Assembly (NCBI GenBank): GCA_031841125.1
Contig: CM063110.1
Span: forward strand, 17,479,626 to 17,543,625
Length of the DNA stretch: 64,000 nt
Source of the DNA: Acanthococcus lagerstroemiae
Taxonomy: Eukaryota; Arthropoda; Insecta; Hemiptera; Eriococcidae
Direction of reading: 5' to 3'
Position numbers and translations under genes: made by a program. This document shows positions 1-11,986 of this stretch, piece after piece (position 1 is the first letter of the stretch; every line of letters starts with the position of its first letter). Below the pieces are notes generated by a model. The model made no database searches and was not told the DNA's origin. It worked only from the letters and a program-made list of their open reading frames with translations.

Positions 1-885
1 CTTTTATACTCATCCAGACTTACGTAAAGCTTTTTGAAACTTATTTTAAACCTATTTAAGGCTTGCTCAAACTGTGAAAAACTCTTTGAAGACTTCTTTC
101 AACTCGCCCAGATTTTATCAGGTCTTTTGAAAACTTTTTAAAGATTGACACGATGCTTCCATGCTTGTTGGGCCCAAATAAGCCCTTCTCTTGAACTTTT
201 ATGTTTAGCTAAGCGAGGCTCTCTATGATTCTTCCACTCTAAATCACGACTTTTCAAAATGCACACTGAATGAGGTTAGTCAGGGGATTTGATTCTAGAG
301 TGGTTACTGAAGAGATTTTGGACAGAGAATTTTACGTACAAGTGAAGCACTGTAGTGTCTGCGGTGACGTAAAAATTGAATAACAGTATGCTAAAGAACG
401 GTGAAAAAATTGTTGGTTAGCATATTGTCATAGGATTTTTAAAGCCGAGCCAAATCGTCAGCGTAGCCTTGTGTGTGTATTATTTGACAATTTAGTTCAT
501 CCAGCAAACTGTCCATCACTTACGCTTCACAGTAGGGGAGAGAATACTTCCCACTGTGGGCAGCCCCTGATGGTCTTTGCATGGATTTTTTTTTTTTTTT
601 TGGTAAGTTATCTGGATTTTCCTGCCTTTTAGCCCAGCTTATTAAACTTTCCTTTACTTCCCTTTCTCTCAAAGCTGTTTCTATATTGATTCATAGAAGG
701 CCCCATCAAATGCTTCCTGTATCTATGAATTTTGCCAGGGCATAATTTCCGTCAGTCATCCCTCTGTAAATTACCATAACAAGCGAGTGCAGTGACGACT
801 TCGCTGACCTACCTGCCCTGTATGCATGTTAGTTCCCTTGTAGTGGAACCTTTTCAAGGTAACCTCTCTTAGGTGCCTATCAGCC
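1..885. other. No recognisable gene or repeat
   Basis: AT-rich sequence with a short poly-T run near 588-601. I see no protein similarity, splice-framed exon or inverted repeat here. Probably intergenic or intronic. Confidence 0.4.
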
Positions 886-889
886 TTTC

Positions 890-2450
890 CTGGTTTTAGC
901 ATTTTATATGCCTTTACTACTGGGTATACTTGAGCGAAAACCATAACGCTCCTGTTACTCTGATGTCATACTACTGAGTATACTTGAGCGAAAATCATGT
1001 TTATATTATGTACATATCATGGAAATTTATTTCTTCTAACCCGGGTTATACTTGAGCGAAAACTGTAACGCCCCCTTTGACACGAAACCAGTGCCCTTTC
1101 GAGCATTACCTCTGAGACGTCGAGGTTCTGATTTCCGGCTCAATTCAGCTCACAGTTCTTTAGCTCTTGATGGTGACAGCTTAGTTCAGTGGTTGACATT
1201 TCAATTTTCTTCCAGCCATGGGTATACTTGAGCGGAAACCAAAATGCTCTTTCCGACACGAATTCAGTTATTGACACTGTCTGCGCCCTGCGCGACTGCA
1301 ATTTGCAGCCGCACCCATTGGGATTAAGGTACTATATACCAAGTGCGAACATCCGCCATTTTGGATCCAACCGCGCCCGTTGATGCCGAATTGACTACAA
1401 GGTACGCTCCGCGTAGTCGGATTTGGTATCCACGGGCACTGTAAGATCCAAAATGGCGGATATCCGCACCTGGTATATAGTACTTTATTGGAATGTGGAA
1501 TGGAACGTAGGAGCGCTAATGTGCACTTCCTAATGAAAGGTTGAGTGATCACAGACGTAAATAACATTGTCGTAAATGGAGTATAGGGTTTGTCCAAAAT
1601 TCATAAATTTAAGTCATGACGGACATGCTTCAGATTTGAACTGTAGGGAGCTACATATTCGAACTTGCAATTAAAAATTTAATATGTCAGGTAGCAGAAT
1701 TAATAGAAGCGCGGCGATGTAAAAAATGAGAGGTACGTTATCAGTTGCCGGCCCGACTCACGCCACCTATTTATTTTTTCCTCTATTTATCACTCAGTGA
1801 GTGTTCACAGAACATCCGCTAGATGTCAGCCACTTGGTTTCGAGTCCCAATGGAAATTTCCATGTCCCCCGACACAAAGCAAGTCCGTACAATTTAACTC
1901 TTTATGGTGACAATTCAGTGCCGTGGTTGACATTTCCATGAAAATTTTATTTTTCTTCCAGCCATGTGTTCATTGATCTTGATTTTTACTACGTCCTGCG
2001 CGACTACAGTCTGCAACCGTGTTGTTAATAGAAATTTCCATGGACTTTTTTTTTTTATTAGGGTATGAAAGCATATAAAATGTTACACTGTGTCTCTGTA
2101 GGAGACACGTATTTTCTCTTCCAGCCATGTGCTCATTGATATACATATGTATTGATCTTGCAGCAGCCTACGCGACTACAATCTGCAGCCGTGTTGTTGC
2201 TGCGCGATTGCAGTCTGCAGCCATGTTGTTAATAGAAATTTCCATGGATGGTATCAAATGTTACGCTCCCCCCCCCCCGACATTTTTCCATCCATGTATA
2301 CTGACGTGGTTGAATTTTTAGCATTTTATATACTTTTACTAGTATCCTTGAGCGAAAACCGTAATGGTGTCCCTGTAACGGTCCCCCGACATGAATTCAG
2401 TGGCTGCTTTTCAACTGTAATTGATCTGCCTACACCGTTCTGACTGTATT
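890..2450. repeat. Degenerate dispersed/tandem repeat block
   Basis: The motif TATACTTGAGCGAAAA recurs near 926, 974, 1047 and 1221, with a diverged form near 2343. A second motif, CTTCCAGCCATG, recurs near 1212, 1956 and 2118. The stretch GGTGACA...AGTGGTTGACATTTC also occurs twice (near 1170 and 1910). These are scrambled, diverged copies of the same few hundred bases. There is no coding signal. Possibly a decayed satellite or a decayed repetitive transposon. Confidence 0.55.
1320..1492. mobile_element. Hairpin MITE-like inverted repeat
   Basis: About 54 bp at 1327-1380 (beginning GGTACTATATACCAAG and containing ATCCGCCATTTTGGATC) is the inverse of 1432-1486. The interior is itself partly self-complementary (GACTACA...CGTAGTC), so the whole ~165 bp could fold into one long hairpin. 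No coding potential. Likely a small foldback/MITE; no target duplication was identified. Confidence 0.55.
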
Positions 2451-2660
2451 CTACTTCAAAAGATAAGCAATTTCATACTGATGGTCTCATGCTCAATGCG
2501 CACAAGTGACATTTTTGATGAAATTGAATTGAGTAGAGGAAAATGTAGTTTATCATGGTTCTTTCTTCATTCAATGGTCTAAACCTGTAATTATTTTCTC
2601 CAATCTTCCAGTTGATGCAGGAACAAGAAACTGAGTGCTGATTGGCTCTTCTCGGCTTAC

Positions 2661-2941
2661 TATACACTGGTGGGTTTGTGCAATTCTGCCTTAGGCGGCA
2701 TCTCTTGAAGAGATTCCTCAGTATTTCCTGGAACTTTACGGACTTTCTTCTTTTTACGTAACGTATCTTTGATATGCTTTGGGCTAATTTCTTCTTCTGG
2801 TCGTTCAGTATCTGATGGAGTGAATTTACACATATCGGGCCGTTTTTCGCTCTCCTGGTCGTCGAGTTTCTTCTTTGGAATTGGCTTCAAAGAGATCGGC
2901 TGTGGAACTTCTTCAGGAGCTGGCCCTTGTTTCTTCTTAAG
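2661..2941 (-). CDS. Candidate exon of a Lys/Pro/Glu-rich (PEVK-like) protein
   Basis: An uninterrupted minus-strand frame encodes a charged, low-complexity polypeptide rich in K, P and E, with PEEVPQPISLKPIPKKK near its start and KKKKVRKVPGN further on. It is bounded by a possible acceptor (..AATCAAG, just above 2941) and a good donor (GTAAGC at 2660-2655). The composition and the LKPIPKK phrase resemble PEVK segments of insect titin/sallimus-type muscle proteins. That family link is from memory and unverified. The acceptor has a poor pyrimidine tract and an in-frame stop lies just upstream, so it could instead be a retroposed fragment. No partner exon was found nearby. Confidence 0.4.
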
Positions 2942-3054
2942 CTTGATTCAGGGATTTCTCCCAGGTTTTGTAGTTTCCGAGTTTTCCAGATTAGTTGTGT
3001 ATGTTTCTAGTTTCTCTTTTTTAGGTCTTCTCGGCGAATCTCAGGCTCTCTGAT

Positions 3055-3865
3055 CTACTTGTTTATGTCCTTGCTTCCCCCGATCCACCCGTTAAACTGT
3101 TTCGGTTCGCTTCCCCCAGAGTCGACCCTGAATCTGTTTCCGTCAGCTTCTCCCCAGAGTCCTCGGTCCATCCTATCCGTCACCTCTCCCCTTGTTGCCA
3201 TCACTTCCACAACCCCTGTTGTCCGTCGGCTTTAGCCCAGCCCTACACGGCTTTTCCTCCCCTAAAATACTTTACTTCAAAAGCCCATACCGCATTGTCC
3301 CACGATCGCGGAAGAATACAGTACCGTGCGTGTCGCAAGCTACTGAGGAGTCAGCGTATCCCTCAGTTCCTATGTAGCAGATGTTCTAGCCCCATAGCCA
3401 TTGGCATCCACCTAGGTAACACCAACCCTGGGATTAGGCTCGCTGCTGTACTGAGATACGGACTATACGGAAAAAAGGGGGTAGGCAACTTTCTCGAAAA
3501 TCCTAACGGGCAAACGGTATCTTGTCCCTGCACAGTTTTGCCCCATGTCATTGTCTTCAAATGGTGTCTATCGTTTATTGGTCCTAAGTCCTCAGAAAAA
3601 AATTTCTGACCAATTAAGATCTAACTAAGCAAATGTGTGTGGATTTTTTCATGAACGACCCAACAAAAAAAAAAAGTGGTGTACCCAAAGAAATCACTGA
3701 CAATTTTACTCCGGTCGCACCTTCCTGCGGCTTCCCGAGGACGTGCTCAGAACGAAAAATTCGGCTAAGTCCGACCAAGAAAAGCCCAAAGACCTGAGGA
3801 AGCATCCGACTAGCTCCAGGCCTCTCAGTGTGGTATTGCCAGGGAAAGGAAGGTAATTACCCAGA
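3055..3865. other. Pyrimidine-rich stretch, no gene recognised
   Basis: 3060-3250 is rich in CT and contains repeated CCCCCAGAGTC-type phrases. The remaining sequence has short frames in several directions with no recognisable domain. I see nothing I can name. Confidence 0.35.
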
Positions 3866-3869
3866 TCAC

Positions 3870-4300
3870 ATGTTAAAGTCGTTCAAATTCCGGACGAAAC
3901 AAATATAGGAGAAATTAAAAAGCACATTTCAATTCTCCAGCAAATTGCCCAAATCCTCCCCTCACAAAAAGACCTTACAACATTATACACAACATTTTAT
4001 TCCATTAAAGAAAAAGGACAAACAAAACTGGATGCTCCGCGAATGAAAGAAACCACATGGCGGGTGGCGGACACTAAAACATAACACTCCGAAAAGCGGA
4101 GGAAAAGAAAAACTGAAAATAATAAGACTTCCGGAGGCGGAAAGTTCCTGGACCCGCGAAAACGACAGTCCAAAAAAGGGTTTCAAAAAAATATAAAAAG
4201 AGAAAAAGAAAAAAAAATCGAACTCGCAAAACAGCACCGAGCTCAATGGAGCAGGAAATTGAAGTATCACCGAAAAAACATTTTGCGGATTACATGACAC
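3870..4300 (+). pseudogene. Lysine-rich coding-like remnant, unrecognised
   Basis: One plus-strand frame reads about 140 codons with a single internal stop (TAA near 4080). The first part is an ordinary mixed sequence (VKVVQIPDETNIGEIKKHI...). The second is very basic (RRKRKTE..., KNIKREKEKK). Such a layout could be the C-terminal end of a LINE ORF1/gag or a nuclear protein, but no motif identifies it. Called a remnant because of the stop, a second stop near 4300 and the lack of clear boundaries. Confidence 0.3.
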
Positions 4301-4439
4301 AACTAAAATTATCAGGAAAACAGGTAGAAGGAGGGAAAGGAGAAAGAAATTGGAAAACGTCACTCCCTATGCAGATTCTCACCTGCATACGGAATGAGAA
4401 GGGTAAAGGGAAAGTAGCTCGGTGCGTTCCTACATAATC

Positions 4440-5984
4440 AATTTAGTTCGAACTGCAGTTATCGCGTTTTACCTGCCACATGTGTAAGCTCCATCCATGA
4501 GTCAGTGGGGCGCTTTCCCCAGCACTTTCTATAACACATATTTTGCCTTCCGACAACTCCCCCCCCCCCTCCAATGACTCGACCTTCATTTGCTATAGTT
4601 GGACTTAGCTTGGATTTAATGAAAAAAATATCACGAGCAATTACATAAGGTGTATAAAAAACGTGCAAAACTATTGTAGCAAGAAAATATGTGTGATTTC
4701 GGGGTTTTCAAACCTAAAGGCACGTGTAGTTACGGGAGGAGTTTTGGAATTCAAGCGCCCCCTCCCCCAGATAGAAAAACGGTACTGTATCGCTTAAATT
4801 TGTCGAGAATTCGATGAATATCTGCTCGCAAACACGTTTTTTAAACATATTTATCAATTTAAAACCCATTCTTTCCGATAGCCCAGCTTCAGCCCTGCCC
4901 GAAGGTAGGGGGGCACTTTCCCCCTCCCGCCTCATGATCAGCTTCTGATTTGGGTTTTTCTTCTATTATATGTATAATTCTTTTTTCAATAAGAATCCGA
5001 ATGTTTGGATGCCGATTCTGGACTGCTCTGGTTTGGAGAAGAATCTGAATCCGCATGTATTCAAATTTGTCTTCAATTGTAAGCTATGCGTGCTGCTGCG
5101 ATGTCGTGTCCCTGCATTCCCCCAAAGCATTTAAGTGGAAAATTTTACCTTCTCGAGCCTTTTTAAATATATCTACGTTTCCTGAAAGACGTCACGTCGC
5201 TGATGAAGGTCGATTCCCAATAACGCGCGTTCATTACCCTCTCGAGTTATCAGTTGCATCTTGATTTATCTCGAATACAATGTTGGTTTCTAAATTATTA
5301 CTCGATATGACTCTCCTTACTACTTCCATTTTATTATACGTTTGTTTTATGTTCTCATCTCTTCAGTTCTTCAGATCAGGTACGAATGCACGGAGAAGGC
5401 AATAGTGGCACTTGCCCCTCTCAGAGAAAAATACTAAAATCAGAAACGCTTCACCAATGGTAACGGCTTACGGAGTCTGTAACGAGCGTTGTAGAATTTT
5501 TTTTTTTAGAAAAAACTTCGAGAAATCCTAAGGAAATATGAAGGAGCCTCGAAAGTCGTAAGTTAGTTTCCAAGAGATGTAGCGGATTGTAAACAATTAA
5601 AGAAAAGCCTTACAGAGTTAATTTCAATCAAGTTTCCGAGGATTTTAAGCAAAGCTTGAAAAACTGGAAGAATCTTGAGGAATTTTAAAGGTGATGATCA
5701 TGTCTTGGAGACAGGGGCAGATGGGCCATAGGGCAATGCGGGCAAATCCCGGTGGACCGCCGCCATTTTGACGCTGCGGCGCCGGTACGTTGAAGGGAAA
5801 AAAGTATGCGTTTATAAAATACTTACAAAAATAAAATAAGCGTATGTTGCGATGACAGTCGAAAAACGTGCGGCGGCGCTGATCAATTTAAAGAGAAATA
5901 AAGTGATTGAAAAATTTTAACGGGCAGGCACATTTTGCGCTGACTGTCAACCAAACGTGTGTGCGAGTTACCTCCGCCCATTTT
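4440..5984. other. No recognisable gene
   Basis: AT-rich non-coding sequence with a C-run near 4560. Nothing resembling an exon, TIR or LINE motif was seen before the RTE remnant that starts near 5985. Confidence 0.35.
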
Positions 5985-6479
5985 TGGGCATACGCCTCCA
6001 CGTAGCTTCTCCATTATCTTTTATCCAGCGCTAATCTTTGCCACCTGGGGCCCCAGTTCTCTGACGAGTTCATCTCTCTATCTAGTTACTGGCCTACCTA
6101 TCTTTCTTTTCCTTTGCAGCGTATCCAGTTGAGTACTTTTACTCCCCATCTGTTGCTATCCGCCCTCGCCAGATGCCCCACATTTTTCCACTTTATTGGT
6201 TTGACATTATATCCTATATCCCCACGTCCAACCATTTCCTGTAGTTTTGCACTTGAGATTTTGTCTACCTATCTCAGTGCTAGAAGTTTCCTCAATAATT
6301 TGTAGCTTCACCATTTGCTTTCCTGTAAGGGACCAGGTTTGCGCTTCATGCTCGAGGGCTGGTACCGTTGAGATATTTAGTATTTCCATTTTGAGGGCGG
6401 TGTTGAAATTCCGGGAAAAATAGATTTTAATGCCCAGAAGTTGATCCACCCCTTTTTTAATACGCCTCATAATTTCTTT

Positions 6480-7660
6480 GTTGTCTCTTTCTTCAAAACT
6501 AATAACCTGTCCTACAGATATTCGATTTCTGTTACCTCTTCTATCTCTTGCCCATCGATTATCAGATTTTTCCTTTCTCCTCTTCCGATTATTTTTGATT
6601 TGCTACTATTCAGCTTGAGGCCAGCTTTTTTGCATTCCCTCAATAGCTCTTCTGTCATTTTCTTCAACTCCTTACTATTTTCTGCAAATAAGATAATATA
6701 GTTTGCGTACCTTAAATGACTTAGAAATTCTCCAGTTATTTTTAGTCCCCTTCTTTTCCACTTCAGATTACGAAATACTTATTCCAGAATGCAGTTGAAG
6801 AGGTTTGGCGAAAAGGTATCTTCTTGTCGACTGCCCAATTTTGAATTCCCTCCCTCTGCTTTTAAGGCTGGCTCTTGCACTCGAATTTGCATAGCAATTC
6901 TGTATGACTTTCATAAACCCACATTCAATTCCCTTATTTTCCAGTGCTTTTAACATATATTTATGATCCACTGAATAAAATGTCTTATGAAAGCCCCTAT
7001 GCAAAGCATTTCAATTTCCACATCATATTCATGTGTTTTTTCAATAATTTGGTTCACAACGAAAATATTCTCTGCAGTTGAGAAGCCTTTTCTGAATCCC
7101 GCCTGTTCATTCCCCTGATGATTTGAATCCAAATGGTTATACATACGTCTTTTTAAGACTACCATAAATACTTTACAGATGTTCGATGTTAAGCATATTG
7201 GCCTGTAATTTTCAATGCGCCCCCCCCCCACTTTTTGTATAATAATATTCTTTCGGCCAAGTTCCACTGTTTTGGACATATTTTCATAATTAGAATTTTG
7301 TTAGATATTTTAGCCAGGTGTGGCACTCTCTGATCGCCAAACTTTTTCAGCATTTCGTTCGTAATTCCATCCGGTCATGGGGCTACGAGTATGTCATTTT
7401 TCAGTCTGTTCAGTACGTATTCCACTTCTCTCTCCATTATTTCCGGGATTCCTTCCTCCTTTCATCCTCCAGTTTTTGCTATTTTTGTTAGCTCGTTTCG
7501 CTCGCGGTAAAAGTCCTCGTAAAAACTTATTGCTGTCTCTACAATTTCTTCTTGATTTTGAGTCACTTTTCCTGTCTGATCTTTTAGCTTCAGCATAACG
7601 TCTCTCCTGCCATCGAGTTCGAGCCTAACTCTTTTAGTGGACCAACTTTCTTCCAAAATA
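6480..7660 (-). pseudogene. Reverse transcriptase domain of RTE-A, broken
   Basis: Short frames at 7660-7462, 7279-6950 and 7004-6768 together cover RT fingers and palm: ENYRPICLTS, EQAGFRKGFSTAENI and the motif-A region (FHKTFYSVDH). The active-site dipeptide aspartates are lost (YANY in place of FADD). Multiple frameshifts make it non-functional. Confidence 0.7.
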
Positions 7661-7978
7661 TCTTGAATTTTTTCCTAATTATATATTTTTCAATATCTTC
7701 TCTAACATTTTTCTTCACCAGTTTTTGTATTTTAGTTAGCTCAGTTTTGTCTAATGACGTTTTATTTCTATTTTTCCAAAGGTTATTCTTTCTGACTCGA
7801 GAGTCTATTTTGAAAGCTTACCCCTGGTTTTCACTTTAGCCCTCGTCACTCCAAACTCTCCAACCGTGTTTTTTAAAGCTCGGACCATACTGTCGTAGAA
7901 ATTTTCCTCGACTTTCATTTCCTCTAGCACTGATTTTAGTTCTTGGCGTGCATCCTCTATCTTTCTGACTGGGATGAT

Positions 7979-8560
7979 CTACCTTCCTCTCCCTTTACCC
8001 TTCCTGTGATTTTTATACTGGACTTTCTGCGGGATGCTCAATTTATAGCGTGATATGCAGTACTCTGATGAGAAACCAAATTTTGACAGTGTTGTTACAT
8101 CTTTAACTACTGACAGGTCATTTATTAGTAGGTGGTCAGTCTCATTTTTAGTTTTCTCGTCTGGCGATGTCCATGTCCATTTCCTTTTGACTTTTTTTCT
8201 TTTCTTGTAACAAGTGTTTACTGTACATAAGTTTAATTTTTGGTCAATTTCTACTAATCTTTCCCCCCTGTCGTTTCTCTCCCCCACACCAGATGGGACG
8301 CAGTGTTTTGAATTAGCCTCCCTTCCTACTTTTACGTTGAAGTTCCCCATTATTACCTGATAGTATTCCTTCTCTTTTTGAATTGTTGCCTCCAATTCGT
8401 CATAAAATTTATCTGCTTCTGACTTGTCTGCTCCGGCTATCTATGCATACACTTGCAGGATTAGCATTTTTGTCTTCTCATCTATTTTCAGTTTTAGTTG
8501 GCATATTCTTTCAGATATTATTTTATAAAATTCCACAACACTATTTTTGATATTCTTGTT
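7979..8560 (-). pseudogene. Endonuclease domain of RTE-A, broken
   Basis: Encodes the middle and C-terminal part of an AP-type endonuclease used by LINEs to nick target DNA: FYINKNIKNSVVEFYK, then KMLILQVYA followed by a stop, GNFNVKVG, KRKWTWTSPD, and DHLLIND. The GNFN and WTW...D order is characteristic of RTE endonucleases. The frame is interrupted near 8440, and no start codon suits an independent gene. Confidence 0.7.
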
Positions 8561-8715
8561 AATATAAAAACCCACCCCCTGTAACCTTTTGTGGAACCAA
8601 AGTAGTATAGATAGCTGCATCTCCTCCTTTCTGCCAGTCTTTCCCCATATTTTCTAACTTCCGACTCGTTTTTAAATATTTTTCATTATTACTTATCATT
8701 TTTTAAACATTTTCT

Positions 8716-9119
8716 GGGTGTTCTCCCTTATAAATACATTTTATTAAAAAAGTCAATTTAATTTATATGTGTGTATTGGGGGGGGGGGAGACAAAACTCT
8801 TAAGGCGCCGCACCACTCCAAATGCCCGGGAATAATTTTAGCGCTCATCCGCCCCTGGTATTACTATCGTGGCTCACATCTGGCCTAAATGTAGTAATTA
8901 GCGATACTAAACATTCTTTCGCTCGTTTGATCTTTCAGTTTTTTTTTTATTTTGGGGAAGGAGTTCTCAGAGGATTTAGGGGAGCCCTCAACTCAAATCT
9001 CAAAGGAGCTATAATGGGGAGGAGAAAAACTCAATTTTTGTTGCAAAACCGAGTGGGGTTTCTAAATATTTGTTTTTTACCACCCTAAACACATTTCTGA
9101 AGTATATTGTTCAAAGTGT
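8716..9119. other. Non-coding spacer with G-run
   Basis: AT-rich and G-rich low-complexity segment separating two parts of the RTE-A remnant. It contains a run of 9-10 G near 8778. No TIRs recognised. Confidence 0.3.
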
Positions 9120-9340
9120 GAAAAAGGGCTCCAGGGAGGGGGAGGCGAGAATTTTACTGCTGGGGATTGACATATGATATGGATCGAGGTTTCTTCCTCT
9201 TTTCCACAGTACCTACAGGAGCCGCTTCTTACTTCTCCTATCTTTTACCACTTGTGTTTTGTGGCCCTATGGCCGGTTAGTAGTCCAACCATGAGCCTTG
9301 CATATTTCCTGTCAAGCCCTAATAAGAAAGGTTGGATATA
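9120..9340 (-). mobile_element. C-terminal fragment of the RNase-H LINE family; unoccupied FB-1 target
   Basis: On the minus strand this reads ARLMVGLLTGHRATKHKW and then CRYCGKEEETSIHIICQ. This is the Cys/His knuckle and tail shared with the LINE at 56700-60193. It is valuable because the same nucleotide site (ATATGGATCGAGGTTTCTTCC, near 9178-9198) is uninterrupted here. In the 57 kb copy it is split by a foldback element, giving a pre-insertion reference. Confidence 0.75.
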
Positions 9341-9569
9341 ACTTAGCACTCTATTCCCTACAGTCTTGTACATAATAATATTTGTACGTACGTCTGCTTG
9401 CCCACTTTCCGCCGCTGTATTAATTATTCTATACTCCCTCGTTCAAAAATAATTTTCTTCTGGCCACCTCACTTCACTAATCCCTACTATATCTAATTTT
9501 GATCTTTTCATCTCTTTTTTAAAGTTTTCTAACTTAACTACCTCATTTTGTAGCCTTACATTCCATGCA
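9330..9569 (-). mobile_element. RTE endonuclease N-terminal fragment
   Basis: Minus-strand frame beginning WNVRLQNEVVKLENF... and continuing with LDIVGISEVRWPEENYF. These are the N-terminal endonuclease motifs of RTE elements (the WNVR box and the catalytic E in SEVRW). It is probably the missing 5' portion of RTE-A at 5985-8715, displaced by later insertions. Confidence 0.7.
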
Positions 9570-9808
9570 GAGGCGAAACTTGACTTTCAGTTTGGAGGGG
9601 GGGGGGGGTGGAGAAGGAAAATTTGCCGACAAAATTTTCTAAAAATTCGCCGATTTTTCAATCAAACTTTTTTTTAATTGGAAAAAAAATAATAATGAAC
9701 AAACAAACAAACGTTCTTAGAAAGTGAAAAATTCAAATAAACAGTTTCGAAATTTGCTAACTGCTTAATTATTGGGGGTGTTTCAGCCCCTCTCTATAGT
9801 TTCGCCCC
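9570..9808. mobile_element. MITE with GAGGCGAAACT ends
   Basis: A 239 bp element starts GAGGCGAAACT and ends AGTTTCGCCCC, an imperfect TIR, and is flanked on both sides by TGCA. It interrupts the RTE endonuclease coding sequence immediately beside the WNVR motif. The interior has a long G-run and no ORF. The superfamily is uncertain. Confidence 0.6.
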
Positions 9809-9819
9809 TGCAAATGCAG

Positions 9820-10600
9820 ATTCGAACCTTATCCCCCAAGCACTCACATCTGCGCCCATGAGCATACCCTATTCTGGGAGGGTAAGGTGGAAGGATGTTC
9901 GGAATACTTGAGAGAAACACACAACTTCCTTTATACATTGAGGTGGTCGTTGTTTACTCTTGGTGATTGTTTTTTTCTGAATTTCCTCTGATTCTTCTCC
10001 TAAATTGATTCCAATAAAATCAAATCAAATAAATAAATTTAATTTTAAAAAAATACTACAAAGTTTCTTGTTGCTTGGATTAGGGGAATCCGGGTCAGAA
10101 GTTCCCTTTCATTCTTATCGGGCCGTACAGAGCTAGTATCGACTACTCTTATCAGCGACCAAAAGGTGAAGTTTTTGACACATGTAGCAGAATTTTGGAA
10201 TCTAGGTGTAAAAATTGTCCTAATCGAAAGAAAATTCTTTGTTCGAAAAATTCGTTTCTCTTAAATACTTCAAACGCGTATTAATTTTCGAGATATTTCA
10301 ACTTTAATGAGTACAATGGAGAAAATGTATAGATTTACCTTTATTTGCTACTTATCTCTTCGACTCGATAGTGACGCGCTCTGACGGATGTATGTATGGC
10401 CCGAATATTCACCAGGACCAAAGACCGTAAATTAAACAATAGAACATTTGCTATCGGATTCAGCTTGTGACATTGGAAGATAAGTCTTTTGCTTTCAACT
10501 TTTAAATTTTAATAAAATGTTCAACTTCCTCAAATTTCAGGCTCTAGGTCAAATAGAGAATCTAGTAAGAACAGATTTCGGGCTGCTCAAAGCGATGGTG
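9820..10600. other. Non-coding; part related to the 52 kb TIR element
   Basis: Mostly AT-rich and featureless. About 10490-10580 (TTCAGGCTCTAGGTCA context) is the inverse of about 52660-52765 inside the TIR element at 52026-52794, so this is probably a diverged fragment of that family. Confidence 0.45.
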
Positions 10601-10609
10601 CGCTGTAGT

Positions 10610-11415
10610 CGTTTACGAATGAGTGAGTGAGTTGAATCACTGACTCATTGAGTAAGTGACGAAGTGAGGAAGTGAATGAATAAATGACTGAGTGAGTGAG
10701 TGAATCACTGCGTGACTGAGTACGTGATTGAGTAACTGTGTGAATGACTGACTGAGTGAATCATTAACTCATTGTGTGAGTGATGGAGTGAGGAAGCGAA
10801 TGAATAACTGAATTAGAGAATGAATGAATAACTGAGTAAGTGAGTGAACCACCGAATAGGTAAGCGAGTGACTGAGTGAATCACTGACTTATTGGGTAAG
10901 TGGTGGTGTGAAGAAGTGAATGAATGACTAAATTAGAAAATGAGTGAATGCCTAAGTAAGTGAGTGGAATCACTGAATCACCGAGTAAGTGATTGAGTAA
11001 CCGAGTAAATCAATAAATAAGTAAGCGAATGCCTGAGTGAGTGAGTGAATCACTGACTTATTGAGTGAGTGGCGGAGTGAGGAAGTGAATGAATAACTAC
11101 ACTGCAGAATTAGTACTGAGTCAGTAAGTGAATTACTAAATGGAGTAAGCGAGTGACTGAATGAATCACTGAGTCACTGAGTAAATGATTGGGTTCAACT
11201 GTGTGAATATCTGAATAAGTAAGCAAGTAACTGAGTGAATCACCAAGTCATTGAGTACTGAGTAAATGATTGAGTGAATCGCTGACTCATTGAATGAGTG
11301 ACAGAGTAACTGAGTGAATAACTTAATAAATAAGCGAGTGACCGAATCACTGAGTCATTGAGTACGTGAATGAGTAACTGTGTGAATAACTGAATAAGTA
11401 AGCGAGTGACTAAGC
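10610..11415 (+). repeat. TGAG/TGAA/TGAC-type tetranucleotide array
   Basis: About 800 bp built almost entirely of 4-base steps of the form TGAN or AGTN. Longer phrases such as AATCACTGACTCATTGAG recur at irregular 60-130 base spacing, implying a higher-order unit. The array is diverged, so it is not a young microsatellite. No coding function is apparent. Confidence 0.8.
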
Positions 11416-11479
11416 CTTAAAATTAGCCGACTGCCAAATTCTTTTGGGTGGGTGGGGAGGGGGTTCAACCCCCACACCC

Positions 11480-11986
11480 CCTATAGTTTTGCCCCCTGAT
11501 TTCCCTATTCTCAATTCTGGTAGTTTCTCACTAGGTAGTCAATCTCCACCCGGACATCCGAATGGAAGACTTTTTACTTTCAGAATTATCATTTCCACTT
11601 TGTGGGTTGTGACCATAACTGTGGTGGTGGAGACACATCTGCAGGAAAGAATACTGATGTAATATCCCCTTAGTTTCATCTGGGTTTAGTTTTCCTTCTC
11701 CGATGTGCCTTTAGCTTTAAGCCCCTCACCACGCCAAGGTAGCACACACAAACAGGGAATCTCGTTTTTTAAATTCCCCAATTTGCCTACCTCATTCAGT
11801 GTCCTTTCATTCCATGTCCTTATTCTCCGTGTACGAGTAGAAGTAGTCTCCGCCCGGACATCCGAATGGGAGGCTTTTTACGTCCAGAATTACGAGTATT
11901 ATTTATTTTGTGAGTTGCCAACATAATTGTGACGGCGGAGACAGATCCTCCGAGGAAGAATACTGATGTAGTTTCCCCTCTTGCCT
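11480..11986 (+). repeat. Tandem ~315 bp repeat, interrupted by FB-2
   Basis: The phrase CCCGGACATCCGAATGG occurs near 11550 and again near 11853, about 305-315 bp apart, with matching downstream text (AATACTGATGTA near 11650 and 11959). The second unit is cut at 11989 by FB-2 and resumes at 16795 (TCATCTGTCAGAGGTGCC...CACCACGCCGAGG), paralleling the first unit at 11676-11735. Confidence 0.65.

Larger units (their letters stand above)
5985..8715 (-). mobile_element. RTE-clade LINE remnant (RTE-A), minus strand
   Basis: In several minus-strand frames the sequence spells out an RTE-type element. From its 5' side there is an AP endonuclease core (8560-7979), a linker, a reverse transcriptase (about 7660-6480) and the RTE C-terminal tail (6470-5985). 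Recognisable phrases are GNFNVKVGREAN, YRPICLTSN, EQAGFRKGFST and TALKMEILNISTVPALEHEAQTWSLT. Many stops and frameshifts break it, and the polymerase active-site box normally FADD reads YANY near 6700. The more upstream endonuclease segment lies separately at 9330-9569. An old, inactive copy. Confidence 0.8.

Noticed and set aside
3192..3609. Gene in overlapping plus-strand frames
   Set aside because: Frames are short, pyrimidine-driven and show no domain or splice logic.
10610..11415. CRISPR-like repeat array
   Set aside because: No constant repeat/spacer alternation; it is a diverged tetranucleotide array in eukaryotic DNA.
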